Positions 9,040 to 19,396 are shown, counted from the stretch's first letter. The stretch: 57,444 nt of DNA from Fibrobacteria bacterium (GCA_015232855.1 JADFYW010000012.1:1-57444), one strand, 5' to 3'. A program made the numbers and translations. Notes: generated by a model not told the origin, from the sequence alone.

Positions 9040-12000
9040 TTATTGCAATGCGCAGCCAAATACAGGGTCAACCCCGGCGCGTACCACACCCTGCCGATAA
9101 ACACCAATATGTTGGCCGGCAGAAGTAGAAAATTTAACCTTCCAGATATAAACACCACTTCCTACAATCTGTCCCTGTAAGTCTTTTTGGTTCCAAACCA
9201 GCCAGCTTTTTAATCCTCTTGGATCACGACGGTCATGATTTTGTAATTCACCGCATTCACCAAATGTCTGTATTGAACTATGGATAAATTTGCCAAGGTG
9301 GTCAAAAATAGTAATTTCCGCAACATATTTTTCTTTTGAAAAAACCTGAACGGTAGAGAGGCAATTTTCAGGATATGTTGTTGGAACATTGGGTTCGACA
9401 TTTTGTTCGTTACAGGTAGCATCCGGAGGTAATACACTACCATCAGCCTGAAGGCCATAGGGCTTTACCCAAGGCTGGAAATATTCAAGTTGGCCTGTTT
9501 CCGGGTTCAAAAGTAATTGTGCGCCCCTGGCAGGGTAAGCTCTGCCAGAATTTTCATCAATATACAGGGTGGCAACCATGGTATTGGGATTGTTTAGATA
9601 TACTCCTGTTACCGGTACATAAATGTGTGAATCGTTAATGGGAGTGCGATTATCAATACCCATGATAAGTTTTGGTGCTTCGTTTGGTCTGTTTGCGGCT
9701 GGAGAAACATCCACATAGGAAGCTGTCGGATCAAGGTAGATAATATCACTTACATCAGGTTTAAATATTTCATCATCATTGGTGACAACAAAAAACCAAA
9801 TAAGACTGTCTGGTCCTACAACGACTGGTGTTGTCCCCGATTGTGAAATTAAGGGATAAGAAACTGATTTGTCGTTACCCGGTGAAAACAAGAAGAGACT
9901 ATCCCAGAGTATACCTGACCCTGCTATAGGTCTGATTTTCTCCGAGAGATGAATTTCCAGAGTATCTGGTTGCTTCTGTAATCTGCCTTCTGCATCTTTA
10001 TAATAAGTGAGATCCGATGGATGCTTAATTGCTGAATCAACAATGGCTCCGATTTGATCTTCAATGACCGGAGACTGGCTCTGGAAAATATTGCCAGCAG
10101 GCAAAGTAAGTCTTGCAGGTGTGAGTTGGTCTGAAGAGGTAACATCAGCCGGGAAAATATTGTTGGCTTTATCCATAACGCCTGGAATAACGATAGCAAT
10201 AGTGGTGAGATCACCAGGTACAAAATTGATGGCGCTCAAAGCTGGATTAGTTGGGTCATAAACCGCCTGAAGATTTTGAAGTCCATCTAATGGCCAGTCT
10301 ATTAAAGAAACCGTAGCAGGTGGAGCGCTTAAGGGTGATTGAAATTTGATATAAATGGAGTCACCCTGACCATCTTCGTTACCATCCACAATCCATGCTC
10401 TTTCAACAGGAATATACGCTGCATTAACAATAACACTGTTTGTAATGAGGCCCTTGGTTCCCGTGACCGTCATTTGATTTATGGGTTGACCTTCTACGAT
10501 TTTTCCTTCAAGAATATTATTGTTTAAATCAGGAACATCAGAAAATCCAATATTAATTGTTGCTTCGAAAATCCCATTATCAAGTCCTGTTTCATAAACA
10601 AAGACATCAAGAGTATCTCCTGCGTCAGTTAAGAATTTTACGCGTAGCGTATCCAACTTATTAAGGTCAGGTGTTTTGCTGGTGAGACGGACTTTAATCT
10701 GGTTACCTGTGGCTTCGTTAAAAGTAGTTATGGGGTTGCCAAGCATATCGTAGTAGGTAATACCGGAACCTGTTGGGTCGATAACCGGGAAATTTTCATG
10801 ATCTGCTGTTCCGTAAACGGGGTCTGTGTAATCAACCACAATATTATCTACATCCTGACAACTAAGGGCGTTATCGGTAATAGAACCCGATTGGGATTCA
10901 TATTTTGGAACGACACCGCAATAAAGCGTAGATGTTGCTGTGGTTTGAACAAGTTTCACTTGTTCAAGCTTATCACCTGACATCGTACAAGTCATTTTGT
11001 CGAGCACAATAGTGTCAATTGAAGTGGTTGAAAAAACCTGATCTTCAACACACACAACCATAGTTGTGTCCTGACGAGTAATAGCCTGGCCTGTGGGGCC
11101 GGTAACCGTGATATTTTCCGTTGCATTTGCATAGGCAACATTTAACACATCGGTTGATATTTCTCCCGTTAGTGTTTCTACCGTACCCGTATGGTGGTTT
11201 TGTGCTGTTAGAGTAATTTCACCATTAAAATACCATTGGAGCAGGCCATCACCAGGTAGTGGATTACGGTTGTCGGCCAGGGGGACTTCGAGGGTCCAGA
11301 TACCGATACTGTCTTGCTGGCCTGTGAGATTCATTAAGACCGTTTCTGTGTCAGTTTTAGTGTTACCCTGACCATCGGTACTCACAACTGTTAGAGAAGC
11401 TGATTTTGTGGTGAGGGTTGGGATAAGGTCGTCTATATAATAGAGGTACACTTTACCAGCTGCAGCGTCATACATACCTGAAACAGTAGTAACGGGTGTA
11501 GTGTAATCGGCATTAGCAAATTTAATGATACCTATTTGTGGATTGGCAACGCCAAAACCTTTACTGGTTGCGAGCTCAGAATTATCTGTTGGATCGATAT
11601 ATTTGGCGGTAAGAATGTCTTCAATGCGGATTTCAAAAGTACCGTTGCCAGGGACCACCGAAGTAGGTGTGGAAAGCCCGACTGGTACGGTTACCCCGTA
11701 TTTGCCCGGGCTAATCTCGACCAGTTGATAAGATTCCGAGTCTGGATTACTGGTATTATTATTGCCTTTTTGGTTGGTGAGTGTAACTTTATACTCACTT
11801 AAGCGGGCAGGATCAAAAGCCTGATCTTCGACCACAACATAAAGTACTGTTTCGCTACCCGAAAGGTCTGTTATTTCGTTCCAGCTTGCATCTGCAAAAT
11901 AAATGCGGCCCGTAATTGGAACAGGTGTAACATTAAAGGAAGCCGTTGGTGCATCGGTGTTATTATCAGGATTGATCCAACCGCCGGTAACTACATCATA

Positions 12001-13350
12001 AGCTGCTGCTTCAACAACTGTGTTTGTTGGTGCAGCGGCCTTTACCCCAAAATCAACGGTATCGGTAAAAACGAGTGCTTCACCTGTATTTTGGGGATTG
12101 GTTAAAACAAAGGTCTCTGCGTCTCCGCCATTAGTCGTAGCAATATTTACCGAAGCAGTTGTAATATTTGCATTGGTTGTGGTTAGTTGTATGACAAATT
12201 TAGTATCCGTTTCATTGAGCACATTGGTTCCGCCAAGCACTTCACCTGTAATCTTGGTAAGCACTATTTTTGATCCTGTGGAAGGTTTTGTAAATGCATA
12301 AGAAATGGTGTCACTATTGAGCCAATTCTCTTTGCTTGCAAAAGTTTCCAGGTTTGTTGTTTCTGTGAGCACGAGAGAAGTTGTATATTTTGTCCACGGG
12401 TCACTAGCTTTTAAGCGATAATAAATTTCTGCATCCGGAACTTCGTTACTCAGGGTTACAGGTTGAACAAAGCTAAAAGTGCCTGGATCAGGGTTTGGCA
12501 CGGGTACCGGGAGTTTAAGGGGAACAAATATCGCCATGCTTGTTGTGATTTTACAAGCGCTTCCAAATGGATTTCGTTCTGCCAGAAAAAAATCAAAGTC
12601 ATAATCGTGATAGTTTTCCAGCCCTAATTGTGCACCCACAGTTCCCAAATTAAACTCACGGGTAGCGGCCTGGTGAACACCACCAATATCAAGGACCAAA
12701 GTGCCATTGATAAATACCCATACATCATCATCACCGGTAAATTGAAACGTTTGGGTTCCAGCTGTAGCTTCGACATAAGTGAACTTTTTACTGAGATGCA
12801 TTGTAAAGCCAAAATTATGCGCGGTTGCTCCTGAAGTGTAGGTGTCTCTATAAGTGGGCTCTCCCATAGTGACCAGGCCTTCGTTGTCTATAGGAGTAAA
12901 TGGATTGGCGTTGTCAGATTGATTCGTTCCTAAAATTCCTTTGCTAAACTGATAGACTTTGCTGTCAGCACCACCTTGTCTGGTGAACGTCAGTGTTTTG
13001 GCTATTTTAACCACTTTTTGAGTAACGTCAGAAGAATTGTTTTCGACAAACCAGGTATTAAGGTTTTTATTGAGGAATAAATCCTGGTTGAATTCCGGAA
13101 CCCCATTTTTAAGTTGGCTTTTAACCATGCCCGTTTTTACTCCCCAACCACCGTAGCTATTAACCATACCAACAGGAATTCCAAATTCCCAATAGCTGGA
13201 ATTTGATCCGGCTTTAGTGTAATGGTCATATACATTAACATCTAAAGGGACAGTAAGAGGATTATCCCCTTGAGCGAAAACCAGAGCTGGCAATAAAATC
13301 AGTAAGAATAATCTGCAAAGATTTATTTTTGAAACCATTTTCTTCCTCAC
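9040..13350 (-). CDS. giant exported fibro-slime domain surface protein
   Basis: A 1436-residue exported protein. A signal peptide ends near residue 26 (LLILLPALVFAQ). A fibro-slime/PA14-like domain covers about 30-280; its core reads FTGDDDVWVFINGTLVLDIGG, followed by DYDFDFFLAERN. A chitobiase/hexosaminidase C-terminal-like module follows (about 290-360: VTLSNEVPDAEIYYR, KENWLNSDTISYAFTK). The central 900 residues are repeated beta-sandwich units built around VVVEDQAF / TMVVCVEDQVF strands. The tail (GKFIHSS...QIVGSGVYIWKVKF...GVVRAGVDP) resembles FlgD-Ig or cell-surface C-terminal modules. Fibro-slime domains are known mainly from Fibrobacter and slime moulds and are linked to adhesion or carbohydrate binding. 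No catalytic motif is seen. The cell surface is its likely place; the ligand is unknown. Confidence 0.88.
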   Translation of the reverse strand: MRKKMVSKINLCRLFLLILLPALVFAQGDNPLTVPLDVNVYDHYTKAGSNSSYWEFGIPVGMVNSYGGWGVKTGMVKSQLKNGVPEFNQDLFLNKNLNTWFVENNSSDVTQKVVKIAKTLTFTRQGGADSKVYQFSKGILGTNQSDNANPFTPIDNEGLVTMGEPTYRDTYTSGATAHNFGFTMHLSKKFTYVEATAGTQTFQFTGDDDVWVFINGTLVLDIGGVHQAATREFNLGTVGAQLGLENYHDYDFDFFLAERNPFGSACKITTSMAIFVPLKLPVPVPNPDPGTFSFVQPVTLSNEVPDAEIYYRLKASDPWTKYTTSLVLTETTNLETFASKENWLNSDTISYAFTKPSTGSKIVLTKITGEVLGGTNVLNETDTKFVIQLTTTNANITTASVNIATTNGGDAETFVLTNPQNTGEALVFTDTVDFGVKAAAPTNTVVEAAAYDVVTGGWINPDNNTDAPTASFNVTPVPITGRIYFADASWNEITDLSGSETVLYVVVEDQAFDPARLSEYKVTLTNQKGNNNTSNPDSESYQLVEISPGKYGVTVPVGLSTPTSVVPGNGTFEIRIEDILTAKYIDPTDNSELATSKGFGVANPQIGIIKFANADYTTPVTTVSGMYDAAAGKVYLYYIDDLIPTLTTKSASLTVVSTDGQGNTKTDTETVLMNLTGQQDSIGIWTLEVPLADNRNPLPGDGLLQWYFNGEITLTAQNHHTGTVETLTGEISTDVLNVAYANATENITVTGPTGQAITRQDTTMVVCVEDQVFSTTSIDTIVLDKMTCTMSGDKLEQVKLVQTTATSTLYCGVVPKYESQSGSITDNALSCQDVDNIVVDYTDPVYGTADHENFPVIDPTGSGITYYDMLGNPITTFNEATGNQIKVRLTSKTPDLNKLDTLRVKFLTDAGDTLDVFVYETGLDNGIFEATINIGFSDVPDLNNNILEGKIVEGQPINQMTVTGTKGLITNSVIVNAAYIPVERAWIVDGNEDGQGDSIYIKFQSPLSAPPATVSLIDWPLDGLQNLQAVYDPTNPALSAINFVPGDLTTIAIVIPGVMDKANNIFPADVTSSDQLTPARLTLPAGNIFQSQSPVIEDQIGAIVDSAIKHPSDLTYYKDAEGRLQKQPDTLEIHLSEKIRPIAGSGILWDSLFLFSPGNDKSVSYPLISQSGTTPVVVGPDSLIWFFVVTNDDEIFKPDVSDIIYLDPTASYVDVSPAANRPNEAPKLIMGIDNRTPINDSHIYVPVTGVYLNNPNTMVATLYIDENSGRAYPARGAQLLLNPETGQLEYFQPWVKPYGLQADGSVLPPDATCNEQNVEPNVPTTYPENCLSTVQVFSKEKYVAEITIFDHLGKFIHSSIQTFGECGELQNHDRRDPRGLKSWLVWNQKDLQGQIVGSGVYIWKVKFSTSAGQHIGVYRQGVVRAGVDPVFGCALQ

Positions 13351-13767
13351 ACTTATTTAAAATAGGACACTTAATTATGAACAATATAACCCATTTCTGA
13401 GTTTTTATATGCTCAAAATCAAAAAAATATTATTTATTGCGAACAACTGTATACGTGTTGTTTACAGAAAATAATTAAACAATAAGTTTAATAAAAAAAA
13501 GCAAATAGATTTCGCATACTTTATTTCCTATAAGTTTAAAAAAAAAGGTGTTTTGTTTGAATGTGTTTATGATTCTAAGTTTACTAAATATATTAAAATA
13601 TAATACAATAAAGTGTTTAGATGAATGGGGAATGTAGTGTGAAATGCTGACTAAAAGGGGTAAAAAGAAGTGTTTATTTTAACAAATCCGACTTTTTTTT
13701 AAGCCTTTTTTTGCCTTATTTTCTGGAATTAGAACAAGAATTTAACAGGTTTTTAGGGGAGATAGGA
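13351..13767. other. AT-rich intergenic region upstream of the fibro-slime gene
   Basis: About 420 bases with very low G+C and no credible gene on either strand. The promoter of the fibro-slime gene should lie at its left end. The one structured element seen is an imperfect palindrome at 13442-13462 (AACAAC and GTTGTT flanking a GTATAC core), which could be an operator but is unproven. Confidence 0.5.
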
Positions 13768-13794
13768 AAGGCCCCTTTTGGGGAAAGGGGCCTT
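13768..13794 (-). terminator. terminator of the PEGA-like exported gene
   Basis: A 10-base perfect stem (AAGGCCCCTT at 13768-13777 with AAGGGGCCTT at 13785-13794) and a 7-base loop lie 36 bases downstream of the gene ending at 13831. The T run after the stem is weak (TTTCCTATCT), so the strand is assigned from position. Confidence 0.65.
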
Positions 13795-13830
13795 AACGGG
13801 TTGGTGGTTTTGGGGGAAATTAAATGATGC

Positions 13831-14604
13831 TTATTTTATTTGTGCGGTACGAAGGTTTGAATCAGGGACTTTTTTCGTTGGCACGGTCTGTTTAAGGTTT
13901 TCGGGATCCCCTATGGGTCCTTCTTCGGCTATCCTGGACAGATTAAAAGAAATGACTGTATTTTTGTTTGGAATCAGTTGTATTTGGTTTTCCATAAAGG
14001 GGTGATTTGGTTTTGCGACTAGTAAGTTCACCTTTTTAGAAGGATCAAAAGCTATCGTATAAGGGACTGCGTTTATTTCAATATCGTTAAGAAATACGGT
14101 GAGATCTTCCTGATCCGTAATAATTGTAAGCCTGGCAGGTTTTTCTTGAAGTGCACTGGCGGCTTTACGATTATTATCTTTTGAATAATACACAACTGGT
14201 GTGTTTTTGAAATACACGTAATCCCCATCAAAAAAAATTTGTTGTATCTCATGTTTCATTCTTTGAGTACTTTTTGCATAAAACTTGGTTTTTAGCCTTT
14301 CAACAAAGGATAAATCTGAAATTTTAACACATTCTAATTCTTGATAGAAGTTTTCATTTACAGCAACCCAGCCATAGCTGTACTTATGGCCTGTAAGACG
14401 TTCTCGGACATAAAGTTTCTGGCTTTTTTTGTCATATTCAAAATATTGTATGCAGGGATCTTTTTTGTCATGATTACTTGATTTTGCCGTTAGGTGAGTT
14501 TTGCATACGGTTACGTTTTTCAGAATTCCGGATGTTTGTTGGGCAAAACCGCTAATAGAAAGACAAGCGATAAGAAAAATAGATTTGAGAATATTGAGAT
14601 TCAT
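13831..14604 (-). CDS. exported protein with a C-terminal PEGA-like domain
   Basis: A 257-residue protein with a clear signal peptide (ILKSIFLIACLSISGFAQQ, cleavage near 22). The middle part is unassigned. About residues 155-225 (PARLTIITDQEDLTVFLNDIE, VPYTIAFDPSKKVNLLVAKPNH, then a run ending VISFNLS) follow the PEGA pattern, a small beta domain found in surface and regulatory proteins. The start is supported by an AGGA about 10 bases upstream. It is monocistronic, with a hairpin terminator downstream. Periplasm or outer surface is the likely location. Function unknown. Confidence 0.7.
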   Translation of the reverse strand: MNLNILKSIFLIACLSISGFAQQTSGILKNVTVCKTHLTAKSSNHDKKDPCIQYFEYDKKSQKLYVRERLTGHKYSYGWVAVNENFYQELECVKISDLSFVERLKTKFYAKSTQRMKHEIQQIFFDGDYVYFKNTPVVYYSKDNNRKAASALQEKPARLTIITDQEDLTVFLNDIEINAVPYTIAFDPSKKVNLLVAKPNHPFMENQIQLIPNKNTVISFNLSRIAEEGPIGDPENLKQTVPTKKVPDSNLRTAQIK

Positions 14605-15017
14605 GATATACGTTCCTGTTTGATTTTCTGCTGGAAAAAAATTATCGGGGAGGGAGCATTACTCCGGTTGGATAGCTTTTTGATTAAAACCGCGAAGAAT
14701 TGAGAAAAAGTCGTGAAAGTTTGCCTTCCCACAAGGCGATGACTAATGTCTCTATCCATATTGTACAATTTTTTAGAGTAGCGGAAAGTGTTAAACAGAA
14801 AAAAAATGGTTTTATTTAAAAAAGACGCGAAAAATGTCATTTTAAGGCTAATTGTTGTTCAAAAATATTTTATCATCATCTGGGTAATTAAAACCATACT
14901 TTTTTATAATTTTTTTAAACTTTTACTTTAAGTTTTACTCTCAATACTCATTACTATTGAATTTAGCCGGATTATGTTTGGTTAAACCGGTATAAACAGT
15001 AGGGACAAACAACTAAC
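14605..15017. other. intergenic region between divergent genes
   Basis: About 410 bases separating the PEGA-like gene from the PrmA-like gene. It should contain both promoters. No RNA gene, repeat or clear operator was recognised. Confidence 0.5.
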
Positions 15018-15848
15018 ATGAATGAAGATTGCCCTTATCAAACACTTTTTATTTATGAAATAAAGGGTATAGTGAAAAGCTCCTATGAAGTTTTTCAAAA
15101 AGATTTTATTGGTTCCTGGGAAGAGGATGAATCATTTACCTTCTTGTTTTTTTCTTCCAAACAAATTCGTTTGGTAAAAGATGTGATTGAAATACAAAAC
15201 CTGTTACTGTTGTATGAACACATTATGCCCTATGCCGATTGGGAGTCTGGGGATAAAATAAGACCAATGAGAGCAGGACGATACTTTATTAAACCCAAAT
15301 GGCAGAATTGTGCAACACCAAAGAATTCCATCTCCCTGATAATGGATCCAGGTGTAGCTTTTGGAAGTGGTTATCATCCCACCACACGGGATTGCCTGGA
15401 GTTTATGAGTATTGCGTTTAAGCCGGGAGCCTTTCCAGACCATGTACTTGATTTGGGCGCAGGTACTGCAGTACTTGCATTAGCTGCGGCTGCGAGTGGA
15501 GCAAAATCGGTTCTTGCTGTTGAAAAAAACAATCTTTCTGCCCGAACAGCATTACAGAATATTAAACTGAATGATCTTCAGGGGGTTATCCGTCTGGAAC
15601 AATCAGATGCAACTCAATTTGTGGATAAAGAATGGGAGCTTGTGCTGGCCAACTTAACATGGTCAATATTAAAGACCTTAACAAATTCTAAAGCTTTTAC
15701 TTGTTCCAAACAATTAATTGTATCAGGTTTAAAATATTTTGAATCTGAACATATGCTTTTGGCTATGAAAAAAAACGGATATGAGCTTCTCAATCATAAA
15801 GAAAACGATGACTGGTGTACATTTCATTTTCGTCGTGATGAGGTGTAA
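15018..15848 (+). CDS. prmA: ribosomal protein L11 methyltransferase-like SAM enzyme
   Basis: A 276-residue class I SAM-dependent methyltransferase of the PrmA type, which trimethylates ribosomal protein L11. The substrate-loop signature DPGVAFGSGYHPTTRDCLE (about 111-129) matches the family's DPGxAFGTGxHxTT. The SAM-binding motif VLDLGAGTAVLALAAA follows, with the acidic VEKNNL and VLANLTWSIL (the family's VANIL region). The N-terminal 90 residues are divergent, as is usual for this domain. An AGGGA ribosome site lies about 12 bases upstream. The symbol is by motif; methylation of another protein is possible. Confidence 0.78.
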   Translation: MNEDCPYQTLFIYEIKGIVKSSYEVFQKDFIGSWEEDESFTFLFFSSKQIRLVKDVIEIQNLLLLYEHIMPYADWESGDKIRPMRAGRYFIKPKWQNCATPKNSISLIMDPGVAFGSGYHPTTRDCLEFMSIAFKPGAFPDHVLDLGAGTAVLALAAAASGAKSVLAVEKNNLSARTALQNIKLNDLQGVIRLEQSDATQFVDKEWELVLANLTWSILKTLTNSKAFTCSKQLIVSGLKYFESEHMLLAMKKNGYELLNHKENDDWCTFHFRRDEV

Positions 15849-15892
15849 GATTGTACCGCATTGTTCACAATTAAAAATATACTTTAAGGAAC

Positions 15893-17479
15893 ATGGAACG
15901 AGCTGAATTGTCAATGAGAATAGGGGCTGCTTTGTGTTTATTCCTGGTAAGTATTGTTTCTGCCTTATCCGGGTCGTATGAAAAAATACTCATAACCTTC
16001 AACGATAAAGGTAGAGAAGCAGAACATATAGAAACACATAGTATTACCTGGGAAGAACTCCCGGTTGTATCGGGCTATGTTAATCAACTTGAGTTGTTTG
16101 GTTTTAGAAAATGTGTAACTTTAAAATGGCAAAATAAGGTCTCTGGTTATATTGAATCAGATCAAATATCTTTAATTAAAGAACTTTCGTTTGTTAAAAG
16201 TGTTTCTTTTTTGAAAAGATATCACAAAAACAGAGGTCTGCCTAAGAAAGCTTCTACTGTTGCCATGGTGACTGATGACTTGTATACGCTTACAGGCATT
16301 TCTGCACTTCACTCTCTCATAGAACAACAAGGGAATGTTCCCGGTAATTCTATACGTATAGGAATTATTGATGATTCTTTCCTCCTGGGAAATAAAGCCT
16401 TTGATCACCTGTATGCTGAAAATCTTATCAAGGAACAATGGAACTTTATTAATGGAGACAGCCTTACTAACATAAATCGCAGTTTTGGTGACAGCCATGG
16501 TGCCCGGGTACTTTCACAGATTGCAGGGGAGCTTGAAGGTCGTTTCAAGGGTATCGCCAACCAGGCAGAATACCTCTTATATGTAACTGAAGATATGACG
16601 CCTGAATATTATGGTGAAGAAGATTATCTGGCTGCTGCTATAGAACGTGCCGCAGAAAACGGTGCCAGGGTAATCAGTATTAGTCTTGCTTATCGTTATG
16701 ATTTTACAAGCGAGCCCGAACATCCTTACAATTATATAGACGGAAAATCCAGTCCTGCAAGCATAGCGGCCCTGGGTGCTGCCCGACGAAATATTGTACT
16801 GTGTGCAGCCATGGGCAATGAGGGGGGATACCATCCTGCTCCAAATATTGCGGTTCCCGCTGATGCTGACAGTATTTTGTCGGTTGGCGCTCTTGGAGCC
16901 GACGAGAATGTATGCAGTTTTTCTTCTCAGGGGCCCAGTTTTGATGGAAGGGTCAAACCCGAAATAGGAGCTCCCGGTTGCCCCGCACCTGTCATTAATC
17001 CTGTTACAACTGAAGGCCTGGAGAATGCAAGTGGTACAAGTATGTCAACTCCAATTATAGCGGGCATTGCCACTCTTTTGCGTCAATTGTACCCCGATGC
17101 CTCAGCAGAGGATGTCAGGATGAGTATTATGCTTTCTGGTAGCAGGGCAGAACAGCCCGATAACATTTATGGTCATGGTATGGTGAATGCTGAAGAAGCC
17201 AGGCGTATACTTGATTCATTTGTGAAAAACAAATTGCCTGAATCAGAGGCCGCAGGTTTGTATGAAGTGTATAGATCCCGTTCAGGTTTTTTAGCTATCA
17301 ATATCTTTCAAAACATTTCTCATGTTATTCGAATTCAAACCTTGGATGGGAAAACAGTATTCTACAAGTCTGGAACGGGAATGAGGCGATATGTGGTTCC
17401 ACAGCTCAGGCAGCAACAGCTGTACCTGTTATTAATGAGTACCGTCAATGGCAAACAAAGCCGCAAAATTATGTTTTGA
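15893..17479 (+). CDS. exported subtilisin-like serine protease (S8)
   Basis: A 528-residue subtilase. A hydrophobic signal (AALCLFLVSIVSALSG) covers about 11-27, a pro-region runs to about 120, and the S8 catalytic domain spans about 150-430. The triad is visible: Asp160 in GIIDDSF, His202 in SHGARV, Ser383 in GTSMSTP, with the oxyanion Asn309 in AAMGNEG. The C-terminal 75 residues (GFLAINIFQNISHVIRIQTL then GKTVFYKSG, ending NGKQSRKIMF) look like a type-A sorting module of type IX secretion. Start ATG at 15893 follows AAGGA closely; an alternative ATG at 15914 would place the signal peptide at the very N-terminus. It starts 44 bases after the PrmA-like gene and may share its transcript. Confidence 0.88.
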   Translation: MERAELSMRIGAALCLFLVSIVSALSGSYEKILITFNDKGREAEHIETHSITWEELPVVSGYVNQLELFGFRKCVTLKWQNKVSGYIESDQISLIKELSFVKSVSFLKRYHKNRGLPKKASTVAMVTDDLYTLTGISALHSLIEQQGNVPGNSIRIGIIDDSFLLGNKAFDHLYAENLIKEQWNFINGDSLTNINRSFGDSHGARVLSQIAGELEGRFKGIANQAEYLLYVTEDMTPEYYGEEDYLAAAIERAAENGARVISISLAYRYDFTSEPEHPYNYIDGKSSPASIAALGAARRNIVLCAAMGNEGGYHPAPNIAVPADADSILSVGALGADENVCSFSSQGPSFDGRVKPEIGAPGCPAPVINPVTTEGLENASGTSMSTPIIAGIATLLRQLYPDASAEDVRMSIMLSGSRAEQPDNIYGHGMVNAEEARRILDSFVKNKLPESEAAGLYEVYRSRSGFLAINIFQNISHVIRIQTLDGKTVFYKSGTGMRRYVVPQLRQQQLYLLLMSTVNGKQSRKIMF

Positions 17480-17597
17480 TTAGGCTCATATATTCTAAAC
17501 ATTACCCACAGACGTCACTTTGAACCATGTCGAGAAGTTGCTGAGGAACGGAAGCCTTTTTTTGGTAAGGTTTAAGCTCAGTCTTTTTATCTGCGGA

Positions 17598-19391
17598 CTA
17601 TTTTTCTTTTGTTTTTTTAGGGGGAAGGTCCGGAGGTGGTGGTTGTTTTTGACGCTGGCCTTTTAACGGAAGGAGTATAACACAGGCTTCCTGGTATCGT
17701 TTGTCCAGTTCCATGAATTCAGGAGTGCCTGGTTTTGTTTCTGTTATCCTTCGGCGAAGATCCGGACAATTTTCTTCAAGCTCCATATCATCTTCAAATT
17801 CATCTGGTACCTGCAATTGTGGACAGCCTGCGCTTGAAAGTGGTCCGGCTGAATTCGGGCATTTATCTAAACTATCGAGAATCCCATCCTTGTCTTTATC
17901 AAACTGAGAGCAGCCTTCGTTTTCGGCTAGTCCTTTAGTATCGGGACAGAGGTCGGTGGAGTCAGGCAGACCGTCTTCGTCATTGTCATAGTCTGGGCAA
18001 CCATCACTATCTTTAAAATTATCGGCATCTTCTGGTAACATCGGGCAAAGATCATCAACATCTTTTATCCCATCTAAATCATTATCTGGTTCTGGACAGC
18101 CGTCCTCATCTTCATAACCATCAAGATCTTCTGGTTTCCTGGGGCATTTATCAGCTTCACCAAACAAACCGTCTTTATCCATATCTTCAACCGGACAACC
18201 ATTACAAATAACGGGCGTATTGGGACATTCATCATATTTGTCCAGAATACCATCTTTGTCGTTATCAGGTTCCGGACAACCATCTTCATCCTGGTATCCA
18301 TCAAAATCTTCTACTTCATTTATGCATTTATCATCATTATTTTTTATACCGTCACCGTCACTATCATAGGCCTTAAACATACCATTCCACTCTATGGAAG
18401 CCTGTACCCCGTATTTCGGTAGCGATTTGGTTGAATAGTAAAGCTCCTTTTCTCTCCAATCAGATTGCGATTTGGCTTCAGACAGTGAATAATCAAAGGC
18501 CAGACTTGCAGTCAGGCCATTTTTAAAATTCATTTTTATTCCTGGAGTAAGCCATAAGGGATCGGAATCTATTTTATCAAAATCGAAACCAGAAATGTAA
18601 AATTTGGTCCTTGATTCGCCCTTGAGTTCAATGAAAAAGAGGAATGGGTCATATTCAGAAAATTCTACACCAACCCCACCGAGTAAAGAACCTGTAACAT
18701 TAGTAATAGCACCGAAGTTAAGATGAACCTGAATCGGAATCGGAATAAAAAAACGATCACAATGGACAGTCCAAACAGCCATTGGATTTAGTGCAAAATA
18801 GGAGTCGAAATAAGAATCATATTTACCATCTTTGTCCCAAACAAAATAGGAGTGCCTGGGAAACAAACCAAATCCGTGTTTGCTTGTTGGGAGAATAACT
18901 CTGAGATAATATCCCTGACTGAAGACAAGATTTTTTTCCTGGGATGGATAGGTAAATTTTGTCGATATCTCCAGGTTTCCAATGTCCGTAGCGGTATGTT
19001 TTCCTCCTGCCATATCGTAGAAAACCGGTATGCTGGCACATATATCCCAATCACGCAGAAGGCCATACCCAAGTGACAGGCTGCTGGACATTAATTTACC
19101 CAAAGAGCTGTTGATGCTATCTCCAGAGTTCGCATCAAAGGCCTTTTCAGCACCAAGATAGCCTTTGAAATAATCCCGGTCCCAATCATATTTGAACGTG
19201 ACTCCGGCACTAACACCTGTTTTACTTAAAGTGGATGTAGACATTACACGGACAAGACCACGTTGTCCACCGTTGTTTAGGTAATCCGCTTGAGAATGAA
19301 ATGGAACAAGGAAAAAAAATAATAGAGAAAAGAGTGTAGTGTTTTTTTTAAGGTATGCATTCCACCGGATATTGTATTTCAATTTTAACAT
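17598..19391 (-). CDS. outer-membrane protein with TSP3 calcium repeats
   Basis: A 597-residue protein. It has a signal peptide (LFSLLFFFLVPFHSQA), a beta-rich barrel-like region of about 310 residues, then seven or so thrombospondin type 3 repeats of the form DxDxDGIxDxxDxCP from about 345 to 525 (DSDGDGIKNNDDKC, DNDKDGILDKYDEC, DNDLDGIKDVDDLC and so on). These bind calcium in known proteins. The tail is Pro/Lys rich (PPPPDLPPKKTKEK). Most bacterial proteins of this kind end in an OmpA peptidoglycan-binding domain; none is present here. It is five bases downstream of the GroES-like gene, so the two are probably co-transcribed. Confidence 0.85.
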   Translation of the reverse strand: MLKLKYNIRWNAYLKKNTTLFSLLFFFLVPFHSQADYLNNGGQRGLVRVMSTSTLSKTGVSAGVTFKYDWDRDYFKGYLGAEKAFDANSGDSINSSLGKLMSSSLSLGYGLLRDWDICASIPVFYDMAGGKHTATDIGNLEISTKFTYPSQEKNLVFSQGYYLRVILPTSKHGFGLFPRHSYFVWDKDGKYDSYFDSYFALNPMAVWTVHCDRFFIPIPIQVHLNFGAITNVTGSLLGGVGVEFSEYDPFLFFIELKGESRTKFYISGFDFDKIDSDPLWLTPGIKMNFKNGLTASLAFDYSLSEAKSQSDWREKELYYSTKSLPKYGVQASIEWNGMFKAYDSDGDGIKNNDDKCINEVEDFDGYQDEDGCPEPDNDKDGILDKYDECPNTPVICNGCPVEDMDKDGLFGEADKCPRKPEDLDGYEDEDGCPEPDNDLDGIKDVDDLCPMLPEDADNFKDSDGCPDYDNDEDGLPDSTDLCPDTKGLAENEGCSQFDKDKDGILDSLDKCPNSAGPLSSAGCPQLQVPDEFEDDMELEENCPDLRRRITETKPGTPEFMELDKRYQEACVILLPLKGQRQKQPPPPDLPPKKTKEK

Positions 19392-19396
19392 TCCTT

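Noticed and set aside
13442-13462. AACAAC...GTTGTT palindrome upstream of the fibro-slime gene
   Set aside because: A six-base arm in very AT-rich DNA can arise by chance and no regulator is known; kept only as a note in the intergenic entry.
14601-14840. 79-residue minus-strand frame overlapping the start of the PEGA-like gene by ATGA
   Set aside because: Composition is Phe/Lys/Ile-rich as expected from AT-rich non-coding DNA, with no family resemblance. The PEGA-like gene has its own ribosome site, so coupling is not needed.
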